Source: an uncultured Bdellovibrionales bacterium
GTDB taxonomy: Bacteria; Bdellovibrionota; FAC87; UBA2466
Length of the DNA stretch: 44,813 bases
Reading direction: 5' to 3'
NCBI GenBank assembly: GCA_937903155.1
Contig: CALCZU010000089.1
Span: forward strand, 1 to 44,813
Position numbers and translations under genes: made by a program. Positions 25,854 through 34,973 of the stretch are shown here, piece by piece. Positions within the stretch are counted from its first letter, which is position 1. The number at the start of each line of letters is the position of its first letter. Below the pieces are notes generated by a model. The model ran no database searches. It was not told the DNA's origin and saw only the letters and a list, made by a program, of their open reading frames with translations.

Positions 25854-25884
25854 GAAACGGGATCGTTAAAATGCTTTTTGAATA
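25854..25884. repeat. 31-bp direct repeat, right copy
   Basis: Differs from the left copy at two positions (25858 and 25872). It contains the true purA stop (25866-25868, minus strand) and last codons, plus bases that would read as the end of the lipoprotein gene (K-R-D-R and stop). The two copies are 865 bp apart. Confidence 0.85.
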
Positions 25885-27158
25885 TCGATGACGGCTTCGC
25901 GGCCGGCACCGGTCGAGACGAGATTCACTCGGGTTCCCGTAAAGTCTTCGATAAACTTTAAGTAGTTTTGAAGTGTTGCGGGAATATCCGAGGGATTTCG
26001 AACTTGAGAGAGATCTTCTTTCCAACCAGGCACTGTCTCATAAACCGGCTTCATACGAGCAACGAGCGAAGTGTCTGCCGGGATCGTGTCATACCGCTTT
26101 CCATCGCACTCATATGCCGTACAAACTTTAAGCTCTTTATGGCCTGTGAGGACATCGGCTTTCGTCACCGCGAGATTCTTAATTCCCGAAACTCGAACTG
26201 CATACTTCACAGCCACGAGATCTAACCAACCGCAACGTCGGGGACGACCGGTGGTCGCGCCGTATTCCGAACCGTCTTCTCGGAGTTTATTTCCAAGTTC
26301 ATCGTTTAATTCGGTGGGGAAAGGACCTTCGCCCACTCGAGTAGAGTAAGCTTTAATCACGCCCACAAATAAAGTGTCTTTGGGAATCCGTGCGCCAAGC
26401 CCTAAAGCCGCTTGCGAGGGAAGGGTATGAGAAGAAGTCACGTATGGATAAGTTCCGTAGTCCATATCCAAGAGAATTCCTTGCGCGCCTTCATAGAGAA
26501 TCTTTTTATTCTGATCAATCGCTTCAAACATTTCTCTCGAGACATCTCTCACAAAGGGTTTTAATTTCTTTGCGATCTCACGGTATTTTTCGACGATCAA
26601 AGGAATCTTTACGGGTTCAACGCCGTAGTATTTTTCGAGAAGAAAATTCTTTTCCTCGAGATTCGCTTTTAAGCGTTCTTCGAAAGACGCTTCGTTATAG
26701 AGATCGGAAATCCGAAGTCCGCGGCGCGAGGCTCTATCTTCGTACGCAGGACCGATTCCGCGCTTTGTCGTTCCGATCTTTCCGCCTTCTTTGCGGTTTT
26801 CTCGAGCGGCATCGAGATGCTTGTGATAGTCCAAAATCAAATGGCATCGGTCCGAAAGATGCACTCGGTCTTCGAGGTCACTAATCCCGCTTTTTTTCAG
26901 AAGCTCGATTTCATTTAAAAAGTTATCCGGATCGACGACAACCCCTGAGCCAATCATGCACTTTGCGTGAGAGTGTAGGACGCCTGACGGGATAAGATGA
27001 AGAATCGTTTTCTTTCCTTCGACCACAAGCGTGTGACCGGCATTATTACCGCCCTGAAAACGGGCGACGATGTCAGCTGATGAACTGTAATAGTCGACGA
27101 TTTTTCCTTTACCTTCGTCTCCCCACTGAACTCCAATAACAACAACTGCCTGTGGCAT
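25866..27158 (-). CDS. purA: Adenylosuccinate synthetase
   Basis: A 430-residue enzyme joining IMP and aspartate with GTP to give adenylosuccinate, the first step from IMP to AMP. Visible landmarks: QWGDEGKGKIVD (P-loop with catalytic Asp), GGNNAGHT, IGTTKRGIGPAYEDRASR, EGAQGILLDMDYGTYPYVTSS, TTGRPRRCGWLD and the C-terminal VSTGAGREAVI. Length is normal. AGAGGAGAATTC precedes the ATG. It is the last gene of the minus-strand operon with serA 11 nt upstream. Confidence 0.98.
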   Translation of the reverse strand: MPQAVVVIGVQWGDEGKGKIVDYYSSSADIVARFQGGNNAGHTLVVEGKKTILHLIPSGVLHSHAKCMIGSGVVVDPDNFLNEIELLKKSGISDLEDRVHLSDRCHLILDYHKHLDAARENRKEGGKIGTTKRGIGPAYEDRASRRGLRISDLYNEASFEERLKANLEEKNFLLEKYYGVEPVKIPLIVEKYREIAKKLKPFVRDVSREMFEAIDQNKKILYEGAQGILLDMDYGTYPYVTSSHTLPSQAALGLGARIPKDTLFVGVIKAYSTRVGEGPFPTELNDELGNKLREDGSEYGATTGRPRRCGWLDLVAVKYAVRVSGIKNLAVTKADVLTGHKELKVCTAYECDGKRYDTIPADTSLVARMKPVYETVPGWKEDLSQVRNPSDIPATLQNYLKFIEDFTGTRVNLVSTGAGREAVIDIQKAF

Positions 27159-27169
27159 GAATTCTCCTC

Positions 27170-28762
27170 TTATAGTTCGATTGTTTTAACCGAGACCATT
27201 CCTTTGATACTTTTCAGTGCGTCTTCCACTTTAGAATCGAGTTTAGAATCGACGCTGATGATAGCGATCGCTTCTTTCTTTTTCGGATCCCGTCCTAAGT
27301 GCATGCGCGCGATATTGACTCCGTGAGTGCCTAAAAGACTTCCCATTGATCCAATGACGCCGGGTTGATCGACATTCTTTGTATAAAGAAGAACGCCTTC
27401 CGGAACGGCATCGATTCGGAAACGATCAATACTTACGATGCGAGGTTCATTTTTGCCGAACAACGTGCCGGAACATCTGAAACAATCATTTCCTTCGACA
27501 CAAACTTCGACGAGACTATTGTAATCTTCGCAATCCTGTTCAAAAGATTCTTCAAGACGAATGCCGCGCTCTTTTAAAAGTTTGCGTGCATTGACGAAGT
27601 TCACAGAGGTGGAAAGAAGAGGCGTTAAAAATCCTTTGAGGACCGACAACGTGAGAAGCTCACGGTTGTACTGACTTAAAGAACCTTCGTATCGCACGGT
27701 GATCTTCTTCAGACCCGTTTCGTCGCACGCTTGAGACGCAAATCCTGCGAGCTTTTCGCAAAGAACAAGATAAGGTTTTAAAACATCGAGCTGTTCAACG
27801 GTCACGTTAGGAACGTTGATCGCATTTTTTAAAACGCCATCGCTTGTGAAAAGTTTAATCTGCTCGGCGACTTCAAGACCGACTTGAACTTGCGCTTCAT
27901 CCGTACTCGCACCCAAGTGAGGCGTGACGATGAGATTCTCTTGTTTTAAGAGAGGCGAATCTGCAGGAACCGGTTCAGTTTCAAATACGTCGAGTGCGGC
28001 GCCGTTGAGATGCTTCGAAGTCAAAGCTTCCAACAGCGCTGTCTCGTCGACGATGCCGCCGCGAGCGCAGTTGATTAAATACGCGCCTTTTTTCATCATC
28101 TGCAATTGCTTCGGCCCGATGAGATGCTTTGTCGCAGGGATCAAAGGGACGTGGATACTGATATAGTCTGCTTGAGGAAGAAGTTCTTCTAGCGTGACTA
28201 GGTGAATCCCAAGCTTCGCGCCCGCTTCTTTACTAACATAGGGATCGTAAGCAATCACTTTCATCTCGAGCGCGCGCGCTCGACTTCCCACGACTTTGCC
28301 GATATTTCCCAGACCGACAAGACCCAGGGTTTTGCCTCTGAGTTCGGATCCTTGATATTTTTTCTTCTCCCATTTACCGGCTCGCATCGAGCTATCGGCT
28401 TGAGGAATGCGACGGGAAATCGAAAACATCATCGCAATCGCATGTTCAGCGGTCGTGACGATATTCCCCGTCGGGGCATTCATGACGATGACGCCACTGT
28501 CAGTTGCGGCCGGAACATCCACGTTATCGAGACCAATGCCTGCTCTGAGAACGATTTTTAAGTTGCGGGCATTTTCGAGCAGATCTTTATCGACTTGGGT
28601 ACGCGATCTCACAATGAGGACATCGATTTGAGGAATTTTTTCTTTTAATTCCATTCGATCAATCGCTGAGAACTCTAAGAGTTCTACTTGAGGATTCGAT
28701 TTGATGAGCTCAATGCCTTCTTTTGCAAGACCGTCTGCGATGAGAACTTTGGTTTTCGTCAT
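27170..28762 (-). CDS. serA: D-3-phosphoglycerate dehydrogenase, long ACT-domain form
   Basis: A 530-residue enzyme oxidising 3-phosphoglycerate to 3-phosphohydroxypyruvate, the first step of serine synthesis. The Rossmann NAD site is LGLVGLGNIGKVVG; the catalytic Arg is in NCARGGIVDE and the Glu-His pair ends in TPHLGASTDEAQ. After residue 310 come the allosteric substrate-binding region and a C-terminal ACT domain (DQPGVIGSMGSLLGTHGVNIARMHLGR), the long form that serine can inhibit. I use the ATG at 28762 with AAGGAAA upstream; a TTG three bases earlier is possible. It lies 3 nt after the aminotransferase stop codon. Confidence 0.97.
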   Translation of the reverse strand: MTKTKVLIADGLAKEGIELIKSNPQVELLEFSAIDRMELKEKIPQIDVLIVRSRTQVDKDLLENARNLKIVLRAGIGLDNVDVPAATDSGVIVMNAPTGNIVTTAEHAIAMMFSISRRIPQADSSMRAGKWEKKKYQGSELRGKTLGLVGLGNIGKVVGSRARALEMKVIAYDPYVSKEAGAKLGIHLVTLEELLPQADYISIHVPLIPATKHLIGPKQLQMMKKGAYLINCARGGIVDETALLEALTSKHLNGAALDVFETEPVPADSPLLKQENLIVTPHLGASTDEAQVQVGLEVAEQIKLFTSDGVLKNAINVPNVTVEQLDVLKPYLVLCEKLAGFASQACDETGLKKITVRYEGSLSQYNRELLTLSVLKGFLTPLLSTSVNFVNARKLLKERGIRLEESFEQDCEDYNSLVEVCVEGNDCFRCSGTLFGKNEPRIVSIDRFRIDAVPEGVLLYTKNVDQPGVIGSMGSLLGTHGVNIARMHLGRDPKKKEAIAIISVDSKLDSKVEDALKSIKGMVSVKTIEL

Positions 28763-28765
28763 CAA

Positions 28766-29929
28766 TTATTTTCCTTCCATAAAGAATTGAGAAGCGCGTC
28801 CGACGCCTTTTCCCAATTCTAAATTGTGACCGAGTTTTTTGAGGGTCATTTCAACCGCTCCTAAAATCGTGAGCATATCGAGTTCGTCGAAGTAACCTAA
28901 GTGTGCGAGACGGAACATTTTGCCTTTCCAAGCATCTTGTCCGCCGGCGACGGTGATTCCGTATTCATCTCTTAAGTGAGAAACAATTTTCTTTCCTTCA
29001 GAGATTCCGCTTGGCACGTGAAGGGCTGTTAATGCAGCCGAGGGAGAGGACTTCGCAAAAAGTTCAAGTCCCATCGCTTTCGCAGCATGACGAGTCGCAG
29101 AAGCTAATCTTTCATGGTGTTTGAAAATCGCTTCGAGCCCGCTTTTTTTCATTTCGGTTAAGACTAAATCCAATCCGCAGATGAGAGAAACTGCTGGAGT
29201 CCATGCGGTTTCACCGCCGGCCGCAGCTTTGTCTTCGGCGGCGAGGTTGAAATAGAAGTTTGGAATATTCGCGCGCTTTCTCGCTTCTTGCGCACGTTCG
29301 GATAAGGCCAAAAACGCAAGTCCGGGAGGCAGCATAAACGCTTTTTGCGAACCGCTTACCACCGCGTCGACTCCCCAGGTATCCATGGGAAGATCCGTCA
29401 CACCGAGTGCGGTAATCGCATCGACAATCATCAATGCATCGCTACTTTCACGAACGACTTTGGTGACTTCTTGAATGGGATGGTAAACGCCTGTCGACGT
29501 TTCAGAAGCTTGAATCAAAACCGCTCGGATCGCTGAATTCGCTTTAAGCGCTTTTTTGATGTCATCGGGATTTACGGCTGTTCCCCAGTCAACTTTAAGG
29601 ACGGTGGGTTTTAATCCATAACGAGCGGAAATTTTTTCCCAACGCTCGCCGAACTTTCCGGCGTTAACGACTAAAACTTCATCGCCACTGGCGAGACAGT
29701 TCACGATGACACTTTCCATGGCGCCTGTGCCGGAGGAAGAGAGAAGATAGCAAGGTTGCTTCGTTTGGAAGATAAACTTCATGCCTTCTTTTACGCGCGC
29801 CAAGATTTCGATAAATTCTTTGGTTCGGTGATGCATGACTCCGAGAGACATGGCTGAAAGGACTCTGTCAGGAACAGGAGTCGGGCCGGGAGCAAAGATT
29901 CTTGGGTTGTCGAACACGGGATGTTTCAT
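28766..29929 (-). CDS. Class V aminotransferase (AGAT/phosphoserine type)
   Basis: A 387-residue PLP enzyme of the alanine-glyoxylate/serine-pyruvate aminotransferase group. Features: FAPGPTPVPDRVLSAM at the N-terminus, SSSGTGAMESV (phosphate-binding turn), MIVDAITALG with the PLP-binding Asp, and the Schiff-base Lys196 in SGSQKAFMLPPGL. Adjacent to serA, it probably transaminates 3-phosphohydroxypyruvate in place of SerC, a known arrangement in several bacteria; glyoxylate or pyruvate activity is also possible. AAGGAAAATCG precedes the ATG. It heads the operon aminotransferase-serA-purA. Confidence 0.9.
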   Translation of the reverse strand: MKHPVFDNPRIFAPGPTPVPDRVLSAMSLGVMHHRTKEFIEILARVKEGMKFIFQTKQPCYLLSSSGTGAMESVIVNCLASGDEVLVVNAGKFGERWEKISARYGLKPTVLKVDWGTAVNPDDIKKALKANSAIRAVLIQASETSTGVYHPIQEVTKVVRESSDALMIVDAITALGVTDLPMDTWGVDAVVSGSQKAFMLPPGLAFLALSERAQEARKRANIPNFYFNLAAEDKAAAGGETAWTPAVSLICGLDLVLTEMKKSGLEAIFKHHERLASATRHAAKAMGLELFAKSSPSAALTALHVPSGISEGKKIVSHLRDEYGITVAGGQDAWKGKMFRLAHLGYFDELDMLTILGAVEMTLKKLGHNLELGKGVGRASQFFMEGK

Positions 29930-30066
29930 CGATTTTCCTTCGTAATGGGGTCAGGTCTAAAAACGAGGTGAGAGTAAAGTTTGAGGGGGGGAACGTCAAG
30001 AGTCGTCTCAGATTGATTTGAAGGGCCGGCTTGTTTATTTGTTCAAAATATCCAGGCGCTTACAAG

Positions 30067-30095
30067 TTGAAACCTCGATTTTTTTCTACTATTAA
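30067..30095 (+). promoter_or_regulatory. Consensus-like promoter, leaderless DUF983 message
   Basis: TTGAAA (30067-30072), 17-nt spacer, TATTAA (30090-30095). The predicted start is 30102, which is the G of the GTG start codon. Confidence 0.65.
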
Positions 30096-30101
30096 TGGAC
30101 G

Positions 30102-30479
30102 GTGCCGAAAAGCCCTTACAGCATTAAAAAAGTCATTGGAAATGCGCTCAAGATGCGGTGCCCGCGTTGTGGGAACGCACCTATCTTCGTGAAATGGGGC
30201 GTCCTGGTCGAGCGATGTGAGTCGTGTCGGCTGAAAATTCTAGCTCGGGAGCCAGATACTTACTTTTTTATGTATATGAGTGCTGCGGGAATCACGGCGT
30301 CCTTTATCATGACGACTTACTTTATGGATCCTCCCGAAAATCTTTTTCGCGGACGGCTTATCGTTGGCGGGTTGGCGTTTTGTGTGTTCCTGCTTTCTAT
30401 TTCAATCCGAAAGAGTATTGCGATTGCGATTGAGTTTTACACCGACTCGTGTGCCGAGTTTCCGCGCTATCCTGACTGA
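30102..30479 (+). CDS. DUF983-family membrane protein
   Basis: A 125-residue protein with the DUF983 layout: a zinc-ribbon-like start (Cys20, Cys23, Cys39, Cys42 in MRCPRCGNAPIF and RCESC), then two membrane segments around residues 52-72 and 84-103. DUF983 proteins sit in the inner membrane and have no settled function, though some lie beside respiratory genes. It starts with GTG and has no Shine-Dalgarno; a strong promoter puts the RNA start on the GTG itself. Confidence 0.8.
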   Translation: MPKSPYSIKKVIGNALKMRCPRCGNAPIFVKWGVLVERCESCRLKILAREPDTYFFMYMSAAGITASFIMTTYFMDPPENLFRGRLIVGGLAFCVFLLSISIRKSIAIAIEFYTDSCAEFPRYPD

Positions 30480-30497
30480 CCCGAAATATCTAGACCT

Positions 30498-31022
30498 TTA
30501 CTTAATCACGCTGACGGGAGGAACGTAGACATCGAACCAGGCGTTCAGATCAGAAATCGCATGGTGTTTGCAGCGGTTGTTTTTATCTGCTTCTTTGATT
30601 TTTACATTGAGAATCAGCTCGGTCTTTTTATCGGTACTTCTTAGGTAAATTTTAAGGACATCGCTGTCCACGACATATTGAAACTCACATTCCATTTTCG
30701 ACAAAATAAAAACTTTATCTTTAGAAATAATTCTCGCATTGCTAGAGGTCACCGGAGAGAGATTGAGGAGTAATTGGGTGTAATCTTTGTGGGTGTAGTA
30801 ACCGTCGGATCCATCGACACAATCTCCCATCAAACAGTTTTTGTATTCTTTTGCTTTAAAAGAAATGTTTGTTTTTAAAACGAAGAAGGTTTCATCAGGC
30901 AATTCCAAAAGAGACTGTTTTGAAGAGGCTGCTTCATAGCCTTCTGGTACCGTAGGAACGATCGCAAATAACGAAGGCATCATAAAAAAACCAAAAAAAG
31001 CTAGCAAGAAACTTTTACGCAT
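30498..31022 (-). CDS. Exported protein of unknown function
   Basis: A 174-residue protein with a signal peptide (residues 1-20, SLLAFFGFFMMPSLFA). The mature part is strand-rich (FFVLKTNISFKAKEY, VFILSKMECEFQYVV, ELILNVKIKEAD) with Cys pairs in NCLMGDC and single Cys later, probably disulfide bonded. No family is recognised. GAGGAGAAAAC before the ATG gives a strong ribosome site. Convergent with the DUF983 gene. Confidence 0.68.
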   Translation of the reverse strand: MRKSFLLAFFGFFMMPSLFAIVPTVPEGYEAASSKQSLLELPDETFFVLKTNISFKAKEYKNCLMGDCVDGSDGYYTHKDYTQLLLNLSPVTSSNARIISKDKVFILSKMECEFQYVVDSDVLKIYLRSTDKKTELILNVKIKEADKNNRCKHHAISDLNAWFDVYVPPVSVIK

Positions 31023-31146
31023 GTTTTCTCCTCTATTTCACTGGAGATACCACAGAAAATGACCCTGTCTATTCCAAAATAAAAATAAATGCGCCTATTT
31101 TGAGTCGATTTATTTTCTACAATTGTGGGTTCGTGGGGGCACGCTA

Positions 31147-31175
31147 TTGAGATTGACGCGATATCAAAATATGAT
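31147..31175 (+). promoter_or_regulatory. Promoter with near-leaderless start for the M28 gene
   Basis: TTGAGA (31147-31152), 17-nt spacer, TATGAT (31170-31175). Predicted start about 31182, only 5 nt before the ATG at 31187. Confidence 0.55.
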
Positions 31176-31186
31176 ACGGCATTCTG

Positions 31187-34111
31187 ATGAAAGCTTTTTT
31201 ACCTCTGTTCTTCATTGGTTTTCACCTGCTTCATGCAAATAGTTTAAAAGAGATTTTGGACGCTCGAATGGAATCGCCTCGAGTGTTTCCTTTCGCCGCT
31301 TACTCGGAATTTACGCCGTCTTATTATCAAGGGGCGAGGCCCTATGAAATTACTTTAGGGGAGACCGATAAGAACCAAGTGAGTCATTACGACTCTGAAC
31401 ATTTTTACAAAAGTTCCGCTCCCAATACTTACTGGCTTCCTTACTTCGAAGAACATCGATATCTCAGACCGGGTCTCAAAGTTTTGGCAACTCATTTGAT
31501 GAAGGATCTGCAGCAACTCGCCTTTGGCGACAAACCGGGCGGGGCGACTTTGAAAGGGATTCCCTCGTATGTGGTAAACAAAAGCCCCTACTTTCCCGAA
31601 GACCTTCCTAAAAATAAAAATCAAACGGTTGTTAGTTTCATTCCCCTTCAGCTTTCAAGGACACAACAGGAACTTGGACGAAGCCATCCTTGGACCATTT
31701 TTGGCGGCGCCGATGTCACTTGGGAATGGCTGTTCTGGAGTTCTCTGAAGCAAACCAAAAGTCAGGGGACCGAATTTCTCTGCAATCTTTTACAAGGTGC
31801 GTATGGATTGAAAGTGAAATCTTCTTGCGACTTGGAAAAACAGCAGTTGAAAATTCTTTCCGAAAAAACGGATTGGATTCCAAAACGTTTATCAGCGCTC
31901 GCAAGCGTCAAATTAGATTCGGTTAAAAACGTTAACTTTGTGATCACGTTTGAACCTTACGATAAATGGAGTGAGGCCTTGAAGCGTGGCTTCAAAGAGC
32001 AGAAAGTTTCTGTGATCCCTCACCCCTCAACTCTTGTATTTTATCAATCTCCCTTATTTAACACGATGAAACAAAATGAATCGCGGCAGCTGCCACTGAG
32101 CATCGAAATTTCTCAGTTTAGCCGACTCCTCTCTGCGAATTCATATTATGGCCTAAAAGTTTTGGATATCGTCCGAAAACCCCACCGCTTTCAATCGATA
32201 AATGCTTCCGATAGAGAACAGGTTTCTCTGATTCAATCGCAGCGAATTGTCGGTATCTCCGACAATGTGGAAGAAAATAATTTGGAGAATCCATTTAATC
32301 TGATTTTTAATGCGGTTCCGTCCCTCATGGGATTGTATTCCAAACCCCTCGCGCGCAACGTTCAGATCTGGGCTTTTGATAAAAACCATGAGACTGCAAA
32401 CTGGGTGTTAGATGGAAGCAGAGCGAGTTTGCTTGAAATCGAGAAAGCAAAAAAGTGGATTCAGAAGAATGGCGAAGAACATCTTATCTATTACCGAAAT
32501 TTTTATCCACCGATGGATATCAATGGATGGCAAGGTTATTGGTATCGGCCTTTAGTCAGTTGGATTACGCCCGACCAAAACGTCGGGGTGAACTACGATT
32601 TAAAGGGCGTCATGGCTCTAAGAAAAGAAAAAGACGAAGCGTGGCTTTCGGTCCAGACTCAAGAAACAAAAGAAGAGGATGAGGTTGTTCAGATTCACGA
32701 TAAGGGCGAGTGGAAGGAAGCGACGTCTCTCAATGTAAAAAAAATCCAAGAGTACGTGGGATACAGTTCAGCGCCCATTTCATCTGACGTCGCTGAAGCC
32801 TTGCTGACGACCGACAAAGATGAACCTTATTCAGTGTGGAAAAAAAGATTGCCGACTTTGACGGCGAAAGCACTGACCTCATTGATTGACGAAGAAAAGC
32901 AAAGCTCTCTCGCAAAAACGTATACCTATCAAAAATCTCAGAGTTCGGATTACGAAAGGGAGTATTGGAAAAATATTGTCGATTTAAGCGAAGGCATCTT
33001 TGATAAGCGATTTAAGTCGATTCAAGGCAAGAATAACGCGGACTGTGCGAGTTCCGATAAAAAGATTCCGAGCTTCGGTTGCGATGCAGACCAACGGCTT
33101 TTGCGAGTCGCGGATTATTTAAAAACGTACTACCAGGAAAAATCATTGGGCCTCGCCTCCTACTTCCACGAATTTCAGTGGAAACCTGAATTTGCAATTG
33201 ATTGGTGGCATGGACAAAAAGATGTTCAAAAAAATCTTATCACCGTTATCCCGGCAAAAAATGGAAATCCTAATCATGAGGTCGTTATCCTTGCAGATCA
33301 TTACGATACGGCTTACGAACGCGATATCTACGAAGAAGGCAAAAACACACGCACGGGTGATGTGAATCCAGCGTTTGTCGGTCATCGGCAGGCTTCTAAG
33401 GGAGCAGATGATAATTACTCTGCGACGTCTACTTTGATGCTCGCGGCAAAACTTTTAAAAGATCTCCCGACGAAGAGAGATATTTGGATAGTCCATTTAA
33501 CGGGTGAAGAATTTCCGGCAGATTGTTTAGGAGCTCGCGCGCTAGCGAAGGATTTTATCGAGAAAAATGAAATTATTCGTGGGAAGAAAAATCCTAAAGT
33601 CGTCGGAGTGTATGTCTTGGATATGGTTTCACACCACCGCGGCCGTGATGCCGGAGTCGAGGATAAGCGCGTTGTGTTTCAAATTTCGCCAGGGCGCGGG
33701 AAGAGAGCTGCTCACCTAGCGTTAACCGCTCACAAAGCAACGCAAACCTACAACAGCCTCGTAAAGTCAGAGAACTGGGATGAAAAGTACGGGCGAACAA
33801 AACCTTTCAAACGATTCGTTCCCAAAAAAGGATCAAAGCCAGAAAACTGGCAAGTTCCGCCGTTAGGAAAGTTTCTCACTTTTAGAGATGAGATTCGTCC
33901 GGGCTGGCATTATCAAAGCTCTCTTTATAATACCGATCCTCAAGTCTTATCCGATGCGGGTTTTCCCACGGTTCTATTTATGGAAAATTATGATGTTGGC
34001 AGAACCGGCTACCACGATACGGAAGACGATATCGAAAATATCGATCTCGATTATGGACGCGGTGTCTCCGCTATTGCGATCGAATCGGTGGCCCAAGTGG
34101 CTTGCGAGTAA
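31187..34111 (+). CDS. Very large exported M28-family zinc peptidase
   Basis: A 974-residue protein with a short signal peptide (MKAFLPLFFIGFHLLHAN). The C-terminal third is an M28 aminopeptidase domain with all metal ligands in order: His in ILADHYDT (about residue 705), Asp in KGADDNYSA (739), Glu-Glu in HLTGEEF (772), Asp in VLDMVSHH (812) and His in GYHDTEDD (about 941). It should cut peptides with two zinc ions in the periplasm or outside the cell. The first 650 residues have no recognised domain and make up most of the protein, unusual for M28. The message has a 5-nt leader and no Shine-Dalgarno. Confidence 0.8.
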   Translation: MKAFLPLFFIGFHLLHANSLKEILDARMESPRVFPFAAYSEFTPSYYQGARPYEITLGETDKNQVSHYDSEHFYKSSAPNTYWLPYFEEHRYLRPGLKVLATHLMKDLQQLAFGDKPGGATLKGIPSYVVNKSPYFPEDLPKNKNQTVVSFIPLQLSRTQQELGRSHPWTIFGGADVTWEWLFWSSLKQTKSQGTEFLCNLLQGAYGLKVKSSCDLEKQQLKILSEKTDWIPKRLSALASVKLDSVKNVNFVITFEPYDKWSEALKRGFKEQKVSVIPHPSTLVFYQSPLFNTMKQNESRQLPLSIEISQFSRLLSANSYYGLKVLDIVRKPHRFQSINASDREQVSLIQSQRIVGISDNVEENNLENPFNLIFNAVPSLMGLYSKPLARNVQIWAFDKNHETANWVLDGSRASLLEIEKAKKWIQKNGEEHLIYYRNFYPPMDINGWQGYWYRPLVSWITPDQNVGVNYDLKGVMALRKEKDEAWLSVQTQETKEEDEVVQIHDKGEWKEATSLNVKKIQEYVGYSSAPISSDVAEALLTTDKDEPYSVWKKRLPTLTAKALTSLIDEEKQSSLAKTYTYQKSQSSDYEREYWKNIVDLSEGIFDKRFKSIQGKNNADCASSDKKIPSFGCDADQRLLRVADYLKTYYQEKSLGLASYFHEFQWKPEFAIDWWHGQKDVQKNLITVIPAKNGNPNHEVVILADHYDTAYERDIYEEGKNTRTGDVNPAFVGHRQASKGADDNYSATSTLMLAAKLLKDLPTKRDIWIVHLTGEEFPADCLGARALAKDFIEKNEIIRGKKNPKVVGVYVLDMVSHHRGRDAGVEDKRVVFQISPGRGKRAAHLALTAHKATQTYNSLVKSENWDEKYGRTKPFKRFVPKKGSKPENWQVPPLGKFLTFRDEIRPGWHYQSSLYNTDPQVLSDAGFPTVLFMENYDVGRTGYHDTEDDIENIDLDYGRGVSAIAIESVAQVACE

Positions 34112-34251
34112 GATTTCCCAATTTTGCTCTCAGACGACAAAAAAGGCTGCGTAACTCGTTACGATGTCTTTCTGATTAAGCTCAGAATTTGTTGGCATGT
34201 GACTTGTAATATTTCCCTTCCGAACTGAGAGAAAAAAAATGGGAAATTAAA

Positions 34252-34851
34252 ATGCAAAAATTATTTATTCTTTTGTCGTCGTTTGTTTTTTTCGCTTTTT
34301 CGAGCGCTTCTGCGCAGACCCCATGGAAGCAACCACCCGTGCGAAATTTTCGACCTGCGCCGGTGACGGCTTCACTTGCTCCTTCTTCTGATGTGGCGCC
34401 AGCGCGTTTTCGTTTGGCACCCGCAATTGGGATTATGCAAGAGACTTTGGGATACGGAGCTCTTGCTGAAATGACTTTTAGTACGGGCGTTCCGTTTTTT
34501 ATCGGGGTGCAAAGCGGGTACTTGCAATGGACGAGCGAAGCTTCGGAAACGGGCAGGCCGCAAATGATTTCGATTCCGATTCTTGCAAGTTTCGTTTACC
34601 GATTTGATTTGAAGAATGGTGCCGTCCATCCTTACTTAGGTGTATCGCTCGGGGTTGCATTAACGAGCGGTGAGCTAGACGGTGCGGATTCGGGTTCGAG
34701 TTCTTTTTCGACGAGTTTTCAAGCGGCAGCTCGTCCTGGCGTCGAATTCGATCTCTCGAAGACCACCTCACTTTTCGTCGAACCGCAGGTGGGTTTTTTA
34801 AAATCACAGTTTTTATTTAACCCTCAAGTCGGTCTCGCTTTCAGCTTTTAG
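34252..34851 (+). CDS. Outer-membrane beta-barrel protein
   Basis: A 199-residue protein with a signal peptide (residues 1-21, FSSASAQ) and a low-complexity Pro/Ala linker to about residue 55. Amphipathic strands alternate with short turns (FRLAPAIGIMQETLGYGALAEMTF, PFFIGVQSGYLQWTS, PILASFVYRFDLKNG, HPYLGVSLGVALTSG, RPGVEFDLSKTTSLFVEPQVGF). The last strand ends in Phe (VGLAFSF), the usual outer-membrane barrel signal. About eight strands fit an OmpX/OmpW-like barrel. Function unknown; GGGAAATTAAA precedes the ATG. Confidence 0.75.
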   Translation: MQKLFILLSSFVFFAFSSASAQTPWKQPPVRNFRPAPVTASLAPSSDVAPARFRLAPAIGIMQETLGYGALAEMTFSTGVPFFIGVQSGYLQWTSEASETGRPQMISIPILASFVYRFDLKNGAVHPYLGVSLGVALTSGELDGADSGSSSFSTSFQAAARPGVEFDLSKTTSLFVEPQVGFLKSQFLFNPQVGLAFSF

Positions 34852-34872
34852 CCGCAGAGCGTGAAATAATAA

Positions 34873-34918
34873 GGTAATAATTACAATTACTTAGAAAATA
34901 GGGATTGTAATTATTACC
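34873..34918. promoter_or_regulatory. AT-rich perfect inverted repeat
   Basis: GGTAATAATTACAAT (34873-34887) and its exact complement (34904-34918), 15-bp arms with a 16-nt spacer. It is too AT-rich and lacks the T-run of a good terminator. It could be an operator for a dimeric regulator or a leader hairpin. Confidence 0.55.
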
Positions 34919-34932
34919 GGTTTCGGGCAAAC

Positions 34933-34967
34933 TCCCCCTCCTGACAATCAATCAAATCTTAGGGGGA
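34933..34967 (+). promoter_or_regulatory. Possible Shine-Dalgarno-masking hairpin
   Basis: TCCCCCT (34933-34939) is perfectly complementary to AGGGGGA (34961-34967), which contains the ribosome site of the small gene at 34974. The 21-nt loop makes this plausible but weak. Confidence 0.35.
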
Positions 34968-34973
34968 TGACGA

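Noticed and set aside
34150..34163. CGTAACTCGTTACG palindrome after the M28 gene
   Set aside because: Only 6-bp arms, no T-run and no second copy; too weak to call a site.
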